A DNA stretch of 64,000 nucleotides, from positions 1-64,000 of the forward strand of contig JAHHRY010000006.1 of assembly GCA_020025535.1 (NCBI GenBank), given 5' to 3'. This DNA is from Oscillospiraceae bacterium (GTDB lineage: Bacteria > Bacillota > Clostridia > Oscillospirales > Oscillospiraceae). Positions 1 through 9,041 of the stretch are shown one piece after another. Under the pieces are notes generated by a model. The model had not been told where the DNA came from. It did no database searches and worked only from the letters and a program-made list of their open reading frames with translations. The first letter of the stretch is position 1. Each line of letters begins with the position of its first letter. Both the position numbers and the translations under genes were made by a program.

Positions 1-2
1 AA

Positions 3-80
3 AGCAATACCGTGAGACCTATGGAGGTGTTGCTGCAGACCAAAATCTATAAGCGCCTATTACTGAAAAAGAAAATCTAG
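3..80 (+). CDS. Possible 3' end of an unidentified gene (runs off left edge)
   Basis: An open frame enters from the left edge and stops at TAG (78-80), giving about 25 residues rich in Lys and Leu near the end. It is too short to identify and could be chance. It is followed by about 75 bases of A/T-rich DNA before the next promoter. Confidence 0.22.
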   Translation, partial: SNTVRPMEVLLQTKIYKRLLLKKKI

Positions 81-154
81 TGTCCAGTTTTTGTTGACTA
101 GTGCACCTGAATGCTTTGCGGATCTTTTCTATAACAATAAATATCTTACTTACC

Positions 155-183
155 TTGCAAATAATTTAGAAATTTGATACAAT
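155..183 (+). promoter_or_regulatory. Sigma-70-type promoter for the helicase gene
   Basis: TTGCAA (155-160) and TACAAT (178-183) are separated by 17 bases in an A/T-rich stretch. Transcription would start near 190 and run through a hairpin (239-264) before the helicase start codon. TTGCAA recurs as the -35 of several other promoters in this window. Confidence 0.7.
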
Positions 184-238
184 TAATCTAGCTGTAACCC
201 CCAAAATACAAAGGGCAGCAATGAATGATACCAACGAA

Positions 239-264
239 AGCCCTGCCATATTGGCAGGGCTTTT
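239..264 (+). terminator. Leader hairpin with T-run upstream of the helicase start
   Basis: A 10-bp perfect stem (239-248 with 252-261, loop TAT) is followed directly by TTTT and lies 22 bases before the helicase ATG, downstream of the promoter at 155-183. It therefore sits inside the mRNA leader. The upstream AGGGC (212-216) is complementary to GCCCT (240-244) in the 5' arm, so an alternative anti-terminator pairing is possible. It may equally be a plain terminator of a roughly 75-nt transcript. Confidence 0.6.
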
Positions 265-286
265 CTGCTATAGAGGAGAGGCCGCC

Positions 287-3200
287 ATGTTACAACCCGG
301 TTTATATGAGCAAGTCATCAATAATCAGCTGGACACCGTGCTTTCTGCGGTTGCGGAAGCCCGGAAATCCACTGCGCCTATTGATAAGGCGGAAGCATCT
401 AAGGTGCTTTCTCAGTACCTCAGCGAAGTTATCGAAACAGGTCTTGATAACGTGCGAGACAACGGTGGGGATCTCTCTGCGCAAATTGAGCTGACCAACC
501 AGATTGTACGGCTCATTCAGAAGACGACAAAAGAAGCTGACTTTGCAGCCATGGGTGTCGCCCAGCGTGCAGAGCAGCTTCTTGCGCTATTACGAGAGAC
601 GGATCCCCGGTTGGCTGCCGGAAAAAGTGCCAAGGATGTGGAGCGGCCGGAGACCTCCATTGCCCAAAGCTCGCTGTTTACCGGCGCTATCCATGAGCCT
701 CAGATGTTCACAGAGCTGAAAAAAGAGATTGTGTCTGCTGACCGGATTGATATGCTGGTGTCCTTTATCAAGTGGAGCGGCCTGCGGCTGATTATCGATG
801 AACTGCAGGAGTTTACTCAGAATGGCGGACAGCTTCGGATTATCACCACTTCCTACATGGGTGCCACGGATGTGAAGGCCATTGAAGAGCTGAGAAAGCT
901 CCCTAACACGCTGATTAAGGTCAGCTATGATACCAAACGCACCCGGCTCCACGCAAAAACCTATGTTTTCTATCGGGATACCGGTTTTACAACAGCCTAT
1001 GTGGGCTCTTCTAATCTTTCCAACGCTGCCATTTCCAGTGGCCTGGAATGGAATGTGAAGGTTACTCGGAAGGATCTTCCGGAAACCATTGACAAGATTG
1101 CAGCTACCTTTGAAAGCTATTGGAACTCCAGCGAGTTTGAGTATTATTCAGAGAATCAGCGAGAGCGCCTCGCTCGGGCGCTAAAGGCCGAAAAGTACAT
1201 GGATGGCAGCCACGCTGAGATTTACACCATGGACATCACCCCCTATTCCTACCAGCAGGAAATCCTGGATCGTCTGGAAGCAGAGCGGACTGTCCGGGGT
1301 TTTTATCGCAATCTGGTGGTGGCAGCTACCGGTACCGGCAAGACCGTGATTTCAGCGCTGGATTACAAGCAGTTCCGGAAACAGCATCCCGGGCAGAAGT
1401 GTCGGCTGCTGTTCGTGGCTCACCGAGAGGAAATCCTGAAGCAGAGCCTGTATACCTTCCGGGCTGTTCTCAAGGATGCCAACTTTGGCGAGATGTTTGC
1501 AGGCAGCTATAAGCCGGACAGCGTGGAAAACCTGTTTATCTCCATCCAAACCTTTAATTCTCAGGACTTTACCCGCAAGACCACTTCAGATTTTTACGAT
1601 TATATCATCGTGGACGAATTCCACCACGCAGCAGCCCCTACCTATCAGAAGCTCCTTAACTACTATCAACCCCAGATCCTTTTGGGCCTGACGGCTACCC
1701 CGGAGCGTATGGACGGCAAGTCGATTCTGCCTTACTTTGGAAATCGCATTGCCGCAGAAATCCGTCTACCGGAGGCCATTGACCGCAAGCTCCTGTGCCC
1801 ATTCCAGTATTTTGGTGTCACCGATACCATTGATCTGGATCAGCTCAAATGGGCCGCTGGTGGCTACGATAAGACCGCACTTTCTAACGTCTATACGTTC
1901 AGTGGTGCTGTGGCCAATCGGCGTGCAGACCATGTGGTGACCTCACTTCTCAAATATGTGACGGACATTGACGATGTGAAGGGCCTGGGCTTCTGCGTAT
2001 CGGTGGATCATGCGGAATTCATGTGCCGATACTTTAACGAGCACGGGATTCCCTCCATGTTCCTGACCGGAAAATCTCCCGATGAAGAGAGAAAGAATGC
2101 CAAGGATCAGCTGGTTTCCGGCAAGGTCCGTTTTATCTTCGTCGTGGATATTTACAACGAAGGCGTGGATATTCCGGAGGTCAACACGGTTCTCTTTCTG
2201 CGGCCTACCGAGTCCCTGACGATTTTCCTACAGCAGCTAGGCCGTGGCCTGCGTCTGAGTGAGGATAAAGAATGCCTGACCGTTCTGGATTTTATCGGTC
2301 AGGCAAACAAGAAATATAATTTTGAAGATAAGTTTGCAGCGCTGCTGTCCAACACCACCCGAAGCGTGACCAGAGAGATCAAGGATGGCTTTGTTTCCGT
2401 TCCCAAGGGCTGCTACATTCAACTGGAAAAGAAGGCCGCCAAAATCATCCTGGACAATATTCGGGCATCCTATGGAAACAGTGCCGGCCTGGTGACACGG
2501 ATTGCCTCTTTTACAGAGGATACCGGTCTGAAACTGACTTTGGGGAATTTCCTGGATTACTATCATATTGACCCCAGAGCCATTTATAAGTTCTCGTCCT
2601 TCTCCCGCCTGTGTGCACGGGCAGATCTGATCGAAGAATTTAACGAGCCTGTGGAAGAAATCATGACCAAAGCGTTGGCACGGTTTGCCTGCGTGGATTC
2701 CCGGCGGTGGATTTCTTTCCTGCTGGATATCCTGCCGAGAATTAACAATGTAGACTTTGCGGCTTTGCCTGCTATGGAGCAGCGGATGATGCAGATGTTC
2801 TATGTGACGGTTTGGGGCAAAGCAGTCACCGATTGGAATGCTGAGGATGTTCAGGATAATCTGTACAGTCTTTCCGCTAGCCCTGTGATGCTGGGCGAGC
2901 TGCTGGAGCTGCTGCGGTATCAGTTTGGTCGCATTGACTTTATTGATGACACGGTGGATGTGGGATTTGATTGCCCGTTGGATTTGCATTGTACCTATAC
3001 CCGTGACCAGCTGCTGGTAGCGTTGGACTTTATGAAGCCGGATACAGTTCGTGAGGGTGTGAAGTGGCTGCCCGATCAGAAGCTGGATGTGTTCTTTGTG
3101 ACGCTCAACAAGGCAGACAAGGACTATTCGCCCACGACCATGTATAACGATTACTCCATCAACGATACCCTGTTCCACTGGCAGAGCCAGAGCACCACTT

Positions 3201-3442
3201 CGGACACTTCTCCGACGGGCCAGCGGTACATCCATCACCGTAAAAAGGGTAGTAAGATTCTGCTGTTTGTCCGGGAATTCAAGTCCGACCGGATTACGAA
3301 TGGCGCAGCAGCCTATACCTATCTGGGTACCGCAAACTACGTGAAGCACGAAGACTCCCGGCCTATGAATATCACCTGGAAGCTGGATCACCCAATTCCG
3401 GCAAAGTTCCTGAAGAAAACAAATAAACTGGTGGTGGGATAA
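287..3442 (+). CDS. PLD-nuclease / DEAD-DEAH helicase with DUF3427 domain
   Basis: About 1051 residues. The N-terminal third holds a phospholipase D-like nuclease motif (H222-x-K224, then GSSNLS). The middle is a superfamily 2 helicase: ATGTGKT (347-353), DEFH (443-446), LTATPER, and QQLGRGLR (649-656). The C-terminal third matches the DUF3427 region typical of this architecture. ATG 287 is preferred over the in-frame ATG 221 because it has GAGGAGAG just upstream and because the region between encodes the leader hairpin. Such proteins are thought to act on foreign or damaged DNA; a defence role is inferred from the domains and from the Wadjet genes next door. It ends 3 bases before an antisense small gene. 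Confidence 0.9.
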   Translation: MLQPGLYEQVINNQLDTVLSAVAEARKSTAPIDKAEASKVLSQYLSEVIETGLDNVRDNGGDLSAQIELTNQIVRLIQKTTKEADFAAMGVAQRAEQLLALLRETDPRLAAGKSAKDVERPETSIAQSSLFTGAIHEPQMFTELKKEIVSADRIDMLVSFIKWSGLRLIIDELQEFTQNGGQLRIITTSYMGATDVKAIEELRKLPNTLIKVSYDTKRTRLHAKTYVFYRDTGFTTAYVGSSNLSNAAISSGLEWNVKVTRKDLPETIDKIAATFESYWNSSEFEYYSENQRERLARALKAEKYMDGSHAEIYTMDITPYSYQQEILDRLEAERTVRGFYRNLVVAATGTGKTVISALDYKQFRKQHPGQKCRLLFVAHREEILKQSLYTFRAVLKDANFGEMFAGSYKPDSVENLFISIQTFNSQDFTRKTTSDFYDYIIVDEFHHAAAPTYQKLLNYYQPQILLGLTATPERMDGKSILPYFGNRIAAEIRLPEAIDRKLLCPFQYFGVTDTIDLDQLKWAAGGYDKTALSNVYTFSGAVANRRADHVVTSLLKYVTDIDDVKGLGFCVSVDHAEFMCRYFNEHGIPSMFLTGKSPDEERKNAKDQLVSGKVRFIFVVDIYNEGVDIPEVNTVLFLRPTESLTIFLQQLGRGLRLSEDKECLTVLDFIGQANKKYNFEDKFAALLSNTTRSVTREIKDGFVSVPKGCYIQLEKKAAKIILDNIRASYGNSAGLVTRIASFTEDTGLKLTLGNFLDYYHIDPRAIYKFSSFSRLCARADLIEEFNEPVEEIMTKALARFACVDSRRWISFLLDILPRINNVDFAALPAMEQRMMQMFYVTVWGKAVTDWNAEDVQDNLYSLSASPVMLGELLELLRYQFGRIDFIDDTVDVGFDCPLDLHCTYTRDQLLVALDFMKPDTVREGVKWLPDQKLDVFFVTLNKADKDYSPTTMYNDYSINDTLFHWQSQSTTSDTSPTGQRYIHHRKKGSKILLFVREFKSDRITNGAAAYTYLGTANYVKHEDSRPMNITWKLDHPIPAKFLKKTNKLVVG

Positions 3443-3444
3443 GG

Positions 3445-3651
3445 TCATAAATCCACATATTCACCATAATTTATTTCTAGTTTTTGTCCATTGTGGATGA
3501 GTATCCACCCTTCTTCAAACTCCAATCTGACATTTACCCATTTGTTACGATAGACCTTAAAGCAATCACCGCAATGGAGACCACCATAAAACTTGCCATT
3601 CGGAAATATAATGTCTGGACGGTCACCATTTAAAAATAGCATTCCTGTCAT
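3445..3651 (-). CDS. Small antisense protein, DUF5348-like
   Basis: 68 residues, with a conserved-looking core LHCGDCFKV and a Trp-rich end resembling the small DUF5348 proteins of Firmicutes mobile elements. The start at 3651 is supported by AAAGGAG six bases upstream on the minus strand. The longer frame beginning at 3780 would run into jetA and has no ribosome site. The gene is convergent with the helicase (2 bases apart) and its start lies only 29 bases from the jetA start on the other strand. Function unknown; family assignment is from memory of the motif. Confidence 0.6.
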   Translation of the reverse strand: MTGMLFLNGDRPDIIFPNGKFYGGLHCGDCFKVYRNKWVNVRLEFEEGWILIHNGQKLEINYGEYVDL

Positions 3652-3680
3652 GTATAACTCCTTTAAGGTGGGATATTTGA

Positions 3681-5078
3681 ATGAAATTATTTGAAGTAAT
3701 TCCTGATGATTTATTTTCCGTTTTAGCATCACCCAATCGGGTGTTGTACTCCGATGCATTGGATGTCTTATATGCTGCATATCTGGAAAATCTGAAAATA
3801 CCAGAAGATACCTTATACTCCATGCTGCGTAGTAAACTCGAACAGCAATTAGCAGATGCCAATTTTGACGGAGAAGATATTGATGAAGAAGAACTGCGAG
3901 ATATTTCTGGAAGAGCCAGATTTTTGATTCGCAAGTTATGCAGTAAAGGCTGGTTTGAAAAAGAACGAGGGGACAATTTTGAAGAGTTCATTACCGTCCC
4001 TGGATACAGCAGTCGGTTATTAGAGCTATTTCACCAATTGCGAGACGACAGTCCTATTCGAGGGTATTCGTATGTCTTCGGCACCTATTCGTCACTCAAA
4101 GTAGCTGATGATGGTGACAGTGTCTACGATAAGATGGCGGCAATTTACAGTGCCTATGATAACACGCAAGCATTGATAAAAGTGTTGCAAATGGTCTACC
4201 ACAATGTAAAACATTACTTTAAAATGCAAATAGAAATGCAGGAAATCAACGAAGTCCTTGCGTCCCATTTTGATGATTTCGGGCAGAAAGTTGTGGAGAC
4301 TTATATTCGGCCGTTGAAGATTAAGGATTCTGTTCCCAAATATCGAGGCCCAATTCAAAGAACTCTTATTAAATGGGCACAGGATGACGCAATGCTGTTG
4401 GCGATTTCTAACGCAGCGTTTCAGGACAAACGAGGTAATTCATTGGAAGAATGCCGACGTGATTTACTCCAGAAGATATATTGGGTGAAGGAGCGGTATG
4501 ACTGCATTGAAAATGATTATCTGGACGAAATCGACCAGCAGGTACGACGCTATACCAGAGCGACGACCCAAAAGATAGAGAACCTAACGAATCGAGATCA
4601 TAATGTTCGTGGAAATCTGAACTACCTATTAGAGGCGCTTTCTCGTAATAGGCGTGCGTCAAATCTTGTAGAGCAAATTCAGCCAGCATTTCAGTTATAT
4701 GAGCAGTCCTTCCTTTCCTCCAAAAGCCTTTGGTATCGGAAGCGCCCAGGAAAACGTGCATCTACGGAACCTGTAATGATTGAAGATCCAGCTTTGAATT
4801 CTGATATGGTAAAGCAGGCCGAGCAACTACTTCATTCGGAATATGGCAGAAATGCAATTGCTGCATATGTTGAGGATTTACTTGGAGTTAGTGGGATTTG
4901 TTTTTCTAAAGATATGCATTTAACAAATGATAAGGCCTATATCATGAGCCTTTTAAGCGTCTTGGCTGCCAGTGATACGGGCACCAAATATCAAATCAAG
5001 GAACTGGACGGTAAGTATTCAGAAAATGGATATGAAATTCCACAGTTACAGATTACCCGCAAGGAGGGAGAAAAATGA
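3681..5078 (+). CDS. jetA: Wadjet protein JetA (kleisin-like subunit)
   Basis: 465 residues, first gene of a four-gene Wadjet operon. JetA is the MukF/kleisin-like subunit that bridges the SMC-like JetC. Its N-terminal sequence (MKLFEVIPDDLFSVLASP) fits the JetA family formerly called DUF5716, and the body is mostly helical with charged stretches. The ATG follows AAGGTGGG at nine bases. The stop overlaps the jetB start (ATGA). Base composition is clearly richer in A/T than the helicase upstream. No strong promoter was found in the 29 bases upstream, so it may be read from the helicase promoter or from one inside the preceding gene. Which Wadjet type (I-III) this is was not resolved; type III is my guess. 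Confidence 0.88.
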   Translation: MKLFEVIPDDLFSVLASPNRVLYSDALDVLYAAYLENLKIPEDTLYSMLRSKLEQQLADANFDGEDIDEEELRDISGRARFLIRKLCSKGWFEKERGDNFEEFITVPGYSSRLLELFHQLRDDSPIRGYSYVFGTYSSLKVADDGDSVYDKMAAIYSAYDNTQALIKVLQMVYHNVKHYFKMQIEMQEINEVLASHFDDFGQKVVETYIRPLKIKDSVPKYRGPIQRTLIKWAQDDAMLLAISNAAFQDKRGNSLEECRRDLLQKIYWVKERYDCIENDYLDEIDQQVRRYTRATTQKIENLTNRDHNVRGNLNYLLEALSRNRRASNLVEQIQPAFQLYEQSFLSSKSLWYRKRPGKRASTEPVMIEDPALNSDMVKQAEQLLHSEYGRNAIAAYVEDLLGVSGICFSKDMHLTNDKAYIMSLLSVLAASDTGTKYQIKELDGKYSENGYEIPQLQITRKEGEK

Positions 5079-5704
5079 ATATAGATTGGCTGAATACTGC
5101 TTCCCAAAGGGAACTTGATCAGTTTAAATCTGTCTGCAATCAGCTGCTTAGCCGTACATATATTGTTCGAACAATTTACAAACCAGATAAAGGCAGAATC
5201 AATAATCCAGACTATACGTTCCTTTCTATTCATTATGAAGAGGTACAGCAGTATTTATCCCTATTAGATTGGGATTTGCGAAAAGATGATCTCAATGGAT
5301 ATTTTTACGTTTTAAATACAGATGAGGCTAACCGCTGCAATCTGGATAAAAAAGAGACCGCAATATTACTTGCCATCCGAATGATTTACGACGAAAATCA
5401 GGAACATTTGGGTCTAGAACAGGATGCTGTATGCACGGTTCGGGACCTGTTGGAAAAAGTAGTAACAGATTATGCAGTTCTTCCGGCAAAGCCTAACATG
5501 GAAGAAGTGAAACGAGCTCTCACTAGGCTTGAGAATCATTCTATTATTCAAAGAATTGATGGGAAATTCAATCAAGGAACATGCAGGTTTGCAATACTTC
5601 CTACGGTGCTGTCGGTCGTATCCAGTGAGAAACTAAATAGCATTGTATCGGTTTTGAGGAAGGAGGATCATGATGAAGAAGCTGAAGAAGATTCTGCTGA
5701 TTAA
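5075..5704 (+). CDS. jetB: Wadjet protein JetB (DUF4194, KITE-like subunit)
   Basis: 209 residues; the second Wadjet gene, equivalent to MukE in the condensin-like complex. The size, the winged-helix character (a region predicted to fold as ALTRLENHSIIQRIDG near residues 150-165) and its position between jetA and jetC fit DUF4194. It has a strong AAGGAGGG site and a 4-base overlap with jetA. Its last 32 bases overlap jetC. The C-terminal tail is very acidic (EDHDEEAEEDSAD), as often seen in this subunit. It has no known catalytic residues; it is a structural component of the DNA-loop-extruding complex. Confidence 0.88.
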   Translation: MNIDWLNTASQRELDQFKSVCNQLLSRTYIVRTIYKPDKGRINNPDYTFLSIHYEEVQQYLSLLDWDLRKDDLNGYFYVLNTDEANRCNLDKKETAILLAIRMIYDENQEHLGLEQDAVCTVRDLLEKVVTDYAVLPAKPNMEEVKRALTRLENHSIIQRIDGKFNQGTCRFAILPTVLSVVSSEKLNSIVSVLRKEDHDEEAEEDSAD

Positions 5705-8700
5705 TTGGCTGTATTTTTCAAAAGAGGTAATCGAAGTAGATGATGTCAATTTCTTGACTGGTAAAAACGGTGCCGGCAAGTCGACAGTCATTGATGCACT
5801 TCAAATTGTCCTCCTGGGTGAAACAAATGCAAGAAATTTCAACCAGGCAGCAAATGAAAAATCTCAGCGTACTTTAGACGGATATTTACGAGCAGATATG
5901 GATGACAACTATGCCAAGAGTCGGCGTGGAAAGGATTTTTCTACATTCATTGCATGCGAGTTCTGGGACGACGTGGAAGGCAGCCAATTTGTTACCGGGG
6001 TAGCTTTCGATTGCCGAAGTGATGGTATGAATATTGACCACTTTTTTATCTATGATGGTGTAATTCCAGAGAACTGTTTTATCGAAAAAGGAATTGCACT
6101 TCCTTACTCAGAATTCCGTAAAAGAATGAAGAATGAGTATGGTGTCCATATTAAATTCTATGATACGCAGAAGCAGTATCAAAAGGATATGCTGGCAAAG
6201 TGGAATGTACATAATGCACAGGTGACACGTATGATGAAGAAGGCTGTGTCCTTCCGGCCCATTGTAGATATTCAGAAATTCATTACCGAGAATATATGTG
6301 ATGTACAGCAGAGACCGGATATTGAAGCCATGCAGCAGAATATTCGGGATTATCAACGTCATGAAAAGCTCGCTAAGCGCCAGGAAGACAAGTTAGCAGC
6401 ATTACAGAATATTGAGAAAATCTTCCATGATATGGAACAGGCAACTCAGCGTCTGCAGCAGCAATCTTTTTTGGTTCTGTGGGCACAAAAAGAAGAGCTG
6501 GAACAAAATATCGAAAAGCGAAATATAGAGAAAACCGATTGTCAGGCTGGTGTTACACGGTCAGAAAAGGAAATTCAGCGCATCGAGCAAGAAATTGAAG
6601 AAAAAGATAAGAGGAAAACAGAACTCATTGCAGCATGTGCACAAAGTGATGTTTCCCGTGAAGAAGATAAATTGCGAGACAGTAAGGATGTCCTTCTGAA
6701 GGAGCAAAATACTCTCCTTACCCAGTTGCAACGGGATGCTTTAGAGTTGAAACATGAGGCATCTGTTGTATCTAGTCTGTGCCAGAAGATTTATTTGTGG
6801 AATAATTTGCCAAAAATTGAACCTCTCTTAGAATCTGCAGACAAATTAGAAAAGAGCTATGCCGTTTTCCTAGCCTGTGATTATTCGATTTTTTCAAAAT
6901 CTATGGCAGTGTTTGAACGAGCAATGGATGAGACAAGTCATTTTTATAAACTTCTAAGAGACACTACCTATGAGGTTGAAACACTAGTTTCTTCTCTCAA
7001 AGCCGAAAAAGACGAGAAAGAATCGGCACTGGCAGGCCTTAGTAGGCAGAAAAAGCCATATCCCAAAGGATTGCGGCTATTACGTGATGAAATGTCACGC
7101 CAGTTAGAAAACGAGGTGGGCAAAAAAGTAAGAATAGATATCCTTGCCGATGTTTTGGAGATTCCCGAAAAGGAAGAACTGTGGCGAAATGCTGTTGAAG
7201 GCTACCTAAATACGCAGAAATTTTATTTACTGATTGACCCGGACTATTATCAGAAAGCGCTTCAGATTTATAACCAGATAAAAAAGAATTATTCTGATTT
7301 CTCATATGGTCTGGTGGACATTGGTAAACTCCGGGAGCGGGAGCATTTGGATCCGTGGGATGACAGCCTTGCCAAGAAAATCGAGACAGACAACGAGTTA
7401 GCTCGCAGTTATATTGATTATCTCCTGGGATGTGTTGTGTGTTGTTCGCATGTTGATCAACTGCGAAAACATAAAATAGCAATTACTGCGGACGGCATGG
7501 TGTATCAGGGTTATGTGGCCCGTCCAATCCGTAAGGAATTGATGGAGAATGCTTTTATCGGCCAACAGTCCATTGCAATTCAGATTTCCAGATTGCAAAA
7601 AGAATTACAGGAAGTAGAAAGTCAGCTGCATACATGGGAGCCTGTGTATGTGGTGCTTTCTAAGAATAAGGACCGGGATCCGTTGTTTACACAATTCTTT
7701 GTACAAAACACAATTTCACAGAGGCAATGTGATTATTTACGGGGATTGGAGATAATTGGAGAACTTGATAAAATCCACGAGCAGCTTTCCCAGTTAGATT
7801 TGTTCTGGTTGAATGAACAGCGTGCAATAATTGAAAAGCTAAGTGAGGAGATTACAGCACTTCGTTCCACTAAGGACTATCACAATGAGGAAAGAGTAAA
7901 GCTGGAGGCACAAATTCATCAACTGGAGTATGATAAGTTGCCAGAACTGTATCAGAAACTTGTAGCTATAGAAGATCGTCTGTCGGATGAATTTACAGAA
8001 GATTTTATTCAGAAGACCGGCTTGCCTCGTTATCAGCAAGAGCTTGCACGATTGAAGAAACCGGCAATTGTCGGAAAAAACTTCAATGATCGTCTGTCGC
8101 AGACGATAAACGAGCAAGCAAATTCCCAGAGAAAACTATTTGATGCTCGTAAAGAATATGCGAATGAGTTTAAACCATGTCCTTTCAAAGTGGATGCTAT
8201 GGACAACGACGAATATGCTGCAGAACAGAAAATGTTGGAAACTAGTGAACTCCCCAAATACCGGGATAAGATTAAAGCTGCCCGTGAGAGTGCAATGGAG
8301 CAGTTTCAGAATGATTTCCTTGCAAAGTTAAAGTCCAGCATTGACCAAGTACAAGCACAGGTAAAGAGTCTTAATAAAGCGCTAAAGCAGGCACAATTTG
8401 GTACGGATCAGTATCTGTTCCGGGTAGACCGCAATCCTGATTTTGCAGAGTATTATGACATGATTATGGCACCAGAGCTTATGGAGGGCGATGCAGGCTT
8501 GTTTGCACTGCCTTTCCAGCAAAAATATGGCAGCCTGATTGAGGACCTTTTTGGACGTTTGGCAACATCCGATGATACACAACTGAATGCCCGTAAACAA
8601 AGTGAGCTGCAGCAGAATATCGATCGATACACAGACTTTCGGACATATTTGAAGTTTGATTTGGAAACAACGGATCAGAATGGCTCCAAACAGCTTCTTT

Positions 8701-9041
8701 CGCAAACGCTGAATACGAAATCCGGCGGAGAAACCCAGACACCATTTTATATTGCAGTATTGGCGTCGTTTGCACAGCTGTATCAGGTCAATAATGTATC
8801 TGGCCTTGCTAGCAATACTGTGCGCTTGGTGGTATTTGATGAAGCTTTTAATAAGATGGATAGTGAGCGTATCATGGAGAGTGTACGACTGCTTCGCAAA
8901 ATGGGTCTCCAGGCAATTATATGTACGCCTCCTGATAAACTTCCTGATATTATGCCGTTGGCTGATCGCACGCTGCTTGTCAGCAAAGAGAGATACCAAA
9001 TGCATATTTTGTCCTACGGTAAGGAGATATTAAAGCAGTGA
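5673..9041 (+). CDS. jetC: Wadjet protein JetC (SMC/MukB-like ATPase)
   Basis: 1122 residues. Walker A GKNGAGKST lies near the N terminus (residues 30-38), two long coiled-coil arms occupy about 270-360 and 640-950, and the C-terminal head carries the signature SGGE (about 1017) and Walker B FDEA (D1056, E1057). This is the standard split-head SMC layout. JetC uses ATP to extrude DNA loops, which lets the complex sense and cut small circular DNA such as plasmids. ATG 5673 is six bases after AGGAGG and is preferred over ATG 5670. It overlaps jetB by 32 bases and jetD by 4. Confidence 0.93.
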   Translation: MKKLKKILLINWLYFSKEVIEVDDVNFLTGKNGAGKSTVIDALQIVLLGETNARNFNQAANEKSQRTLDGYLRADMDDNYAKSRRGKDFSTFIACEFWDDVEGSQFVTGVAFDCRSDGMNIDHFFIYDGVIPENCFIEKGIALPYSEFRKRMKNEYGVHIKFYDTQKQYQKDMLAKWNVHNAQVTRMMKKAVSFRPIVDIQKFITENICDVQQRPDIEAMQQNIRDYQRHEKLAKRQEDKLAALQNIEKIFHDMEQATQRLQQQSFLVLWAQKEELEQNIEKRNIEKTDCQAGVTRSEKEIQRIEQEIEEKDKRKTELIAACAQSDVSREEDKLRDSKDVLLKEQNTLLTQLQRDALELKHEASVVSSLCQKIYLWNNLPKIEPLLESADKLEKSYAVFLACDYSIFSKSMAVFERAMDETSHFYKLLRDTTYEVETLVSSLKAEKDEKESALAGLSRQKKPYPKGLRLLRDEMSRQLENEVGKKVRIDILADVLEIPEKEELWRNAVEGYLNTQKFYLLIDPDYYQKALQIYNQIKKNYSDFSYGLVDIGKLREREHLDPWDDSLAKKIETDNELARSYIDYLLGCVVCCSHVDQLRKHKIAITADGMVYQGYVARPIRKELMENAFIGQQSIAIQISRLQKELQEVESQLHTWEPVYVVLSKNKDRDPLFTQFFVQNTISQRQCDYLRGLEIIGELDKIHEQLSQLDLFWLNEQRAIIEKLSEEITALRSTKDYHNEERVKLEAQIHQLEYDKLPELYQKLVAIEDRLSDEFTEDFIQKTGLPRYQQELARLKKPAIVGKNFNDRLSQTINEQANSQRKLFDARKEYANEFKPCPFKVDAMDNDEYAAEQKMLETSELPKYRDKIKAARESAMEQFQNDFLAKLKSSIDQVQAQVKSLNKALKQAQFGTDQYLFRVDRNPDFAEYYDMIMAPELMEGDAGLFALPFQQKYGSLIEDLFGRLATSDDTQLNARKQSELQQNIDRYTDFRTYLKFDLETTDQNGSKQLLSQTLNTKSGGETQTPFYIAVLASFAQLYQVNNVSGLASNTVRLVVFDEAFNKMDSERIMESVRLLRKMGLQAIICTPPDKLPDIMPLADRTLLVSKERYQMHILSYGKEILKQ

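Noticed and set aside
221..286. ATG 221 as the start of the helicase
   Set aside because: It would translate through the terminator hairpin; ATG 287 has the better ribosome site and begins with sequence typical of the family.
2237..3448. A 403-codon open frame antisense to the helicase gene
   Set aside because: It mirrors the helicase codons, has no ribosome site and no recognisable motif.
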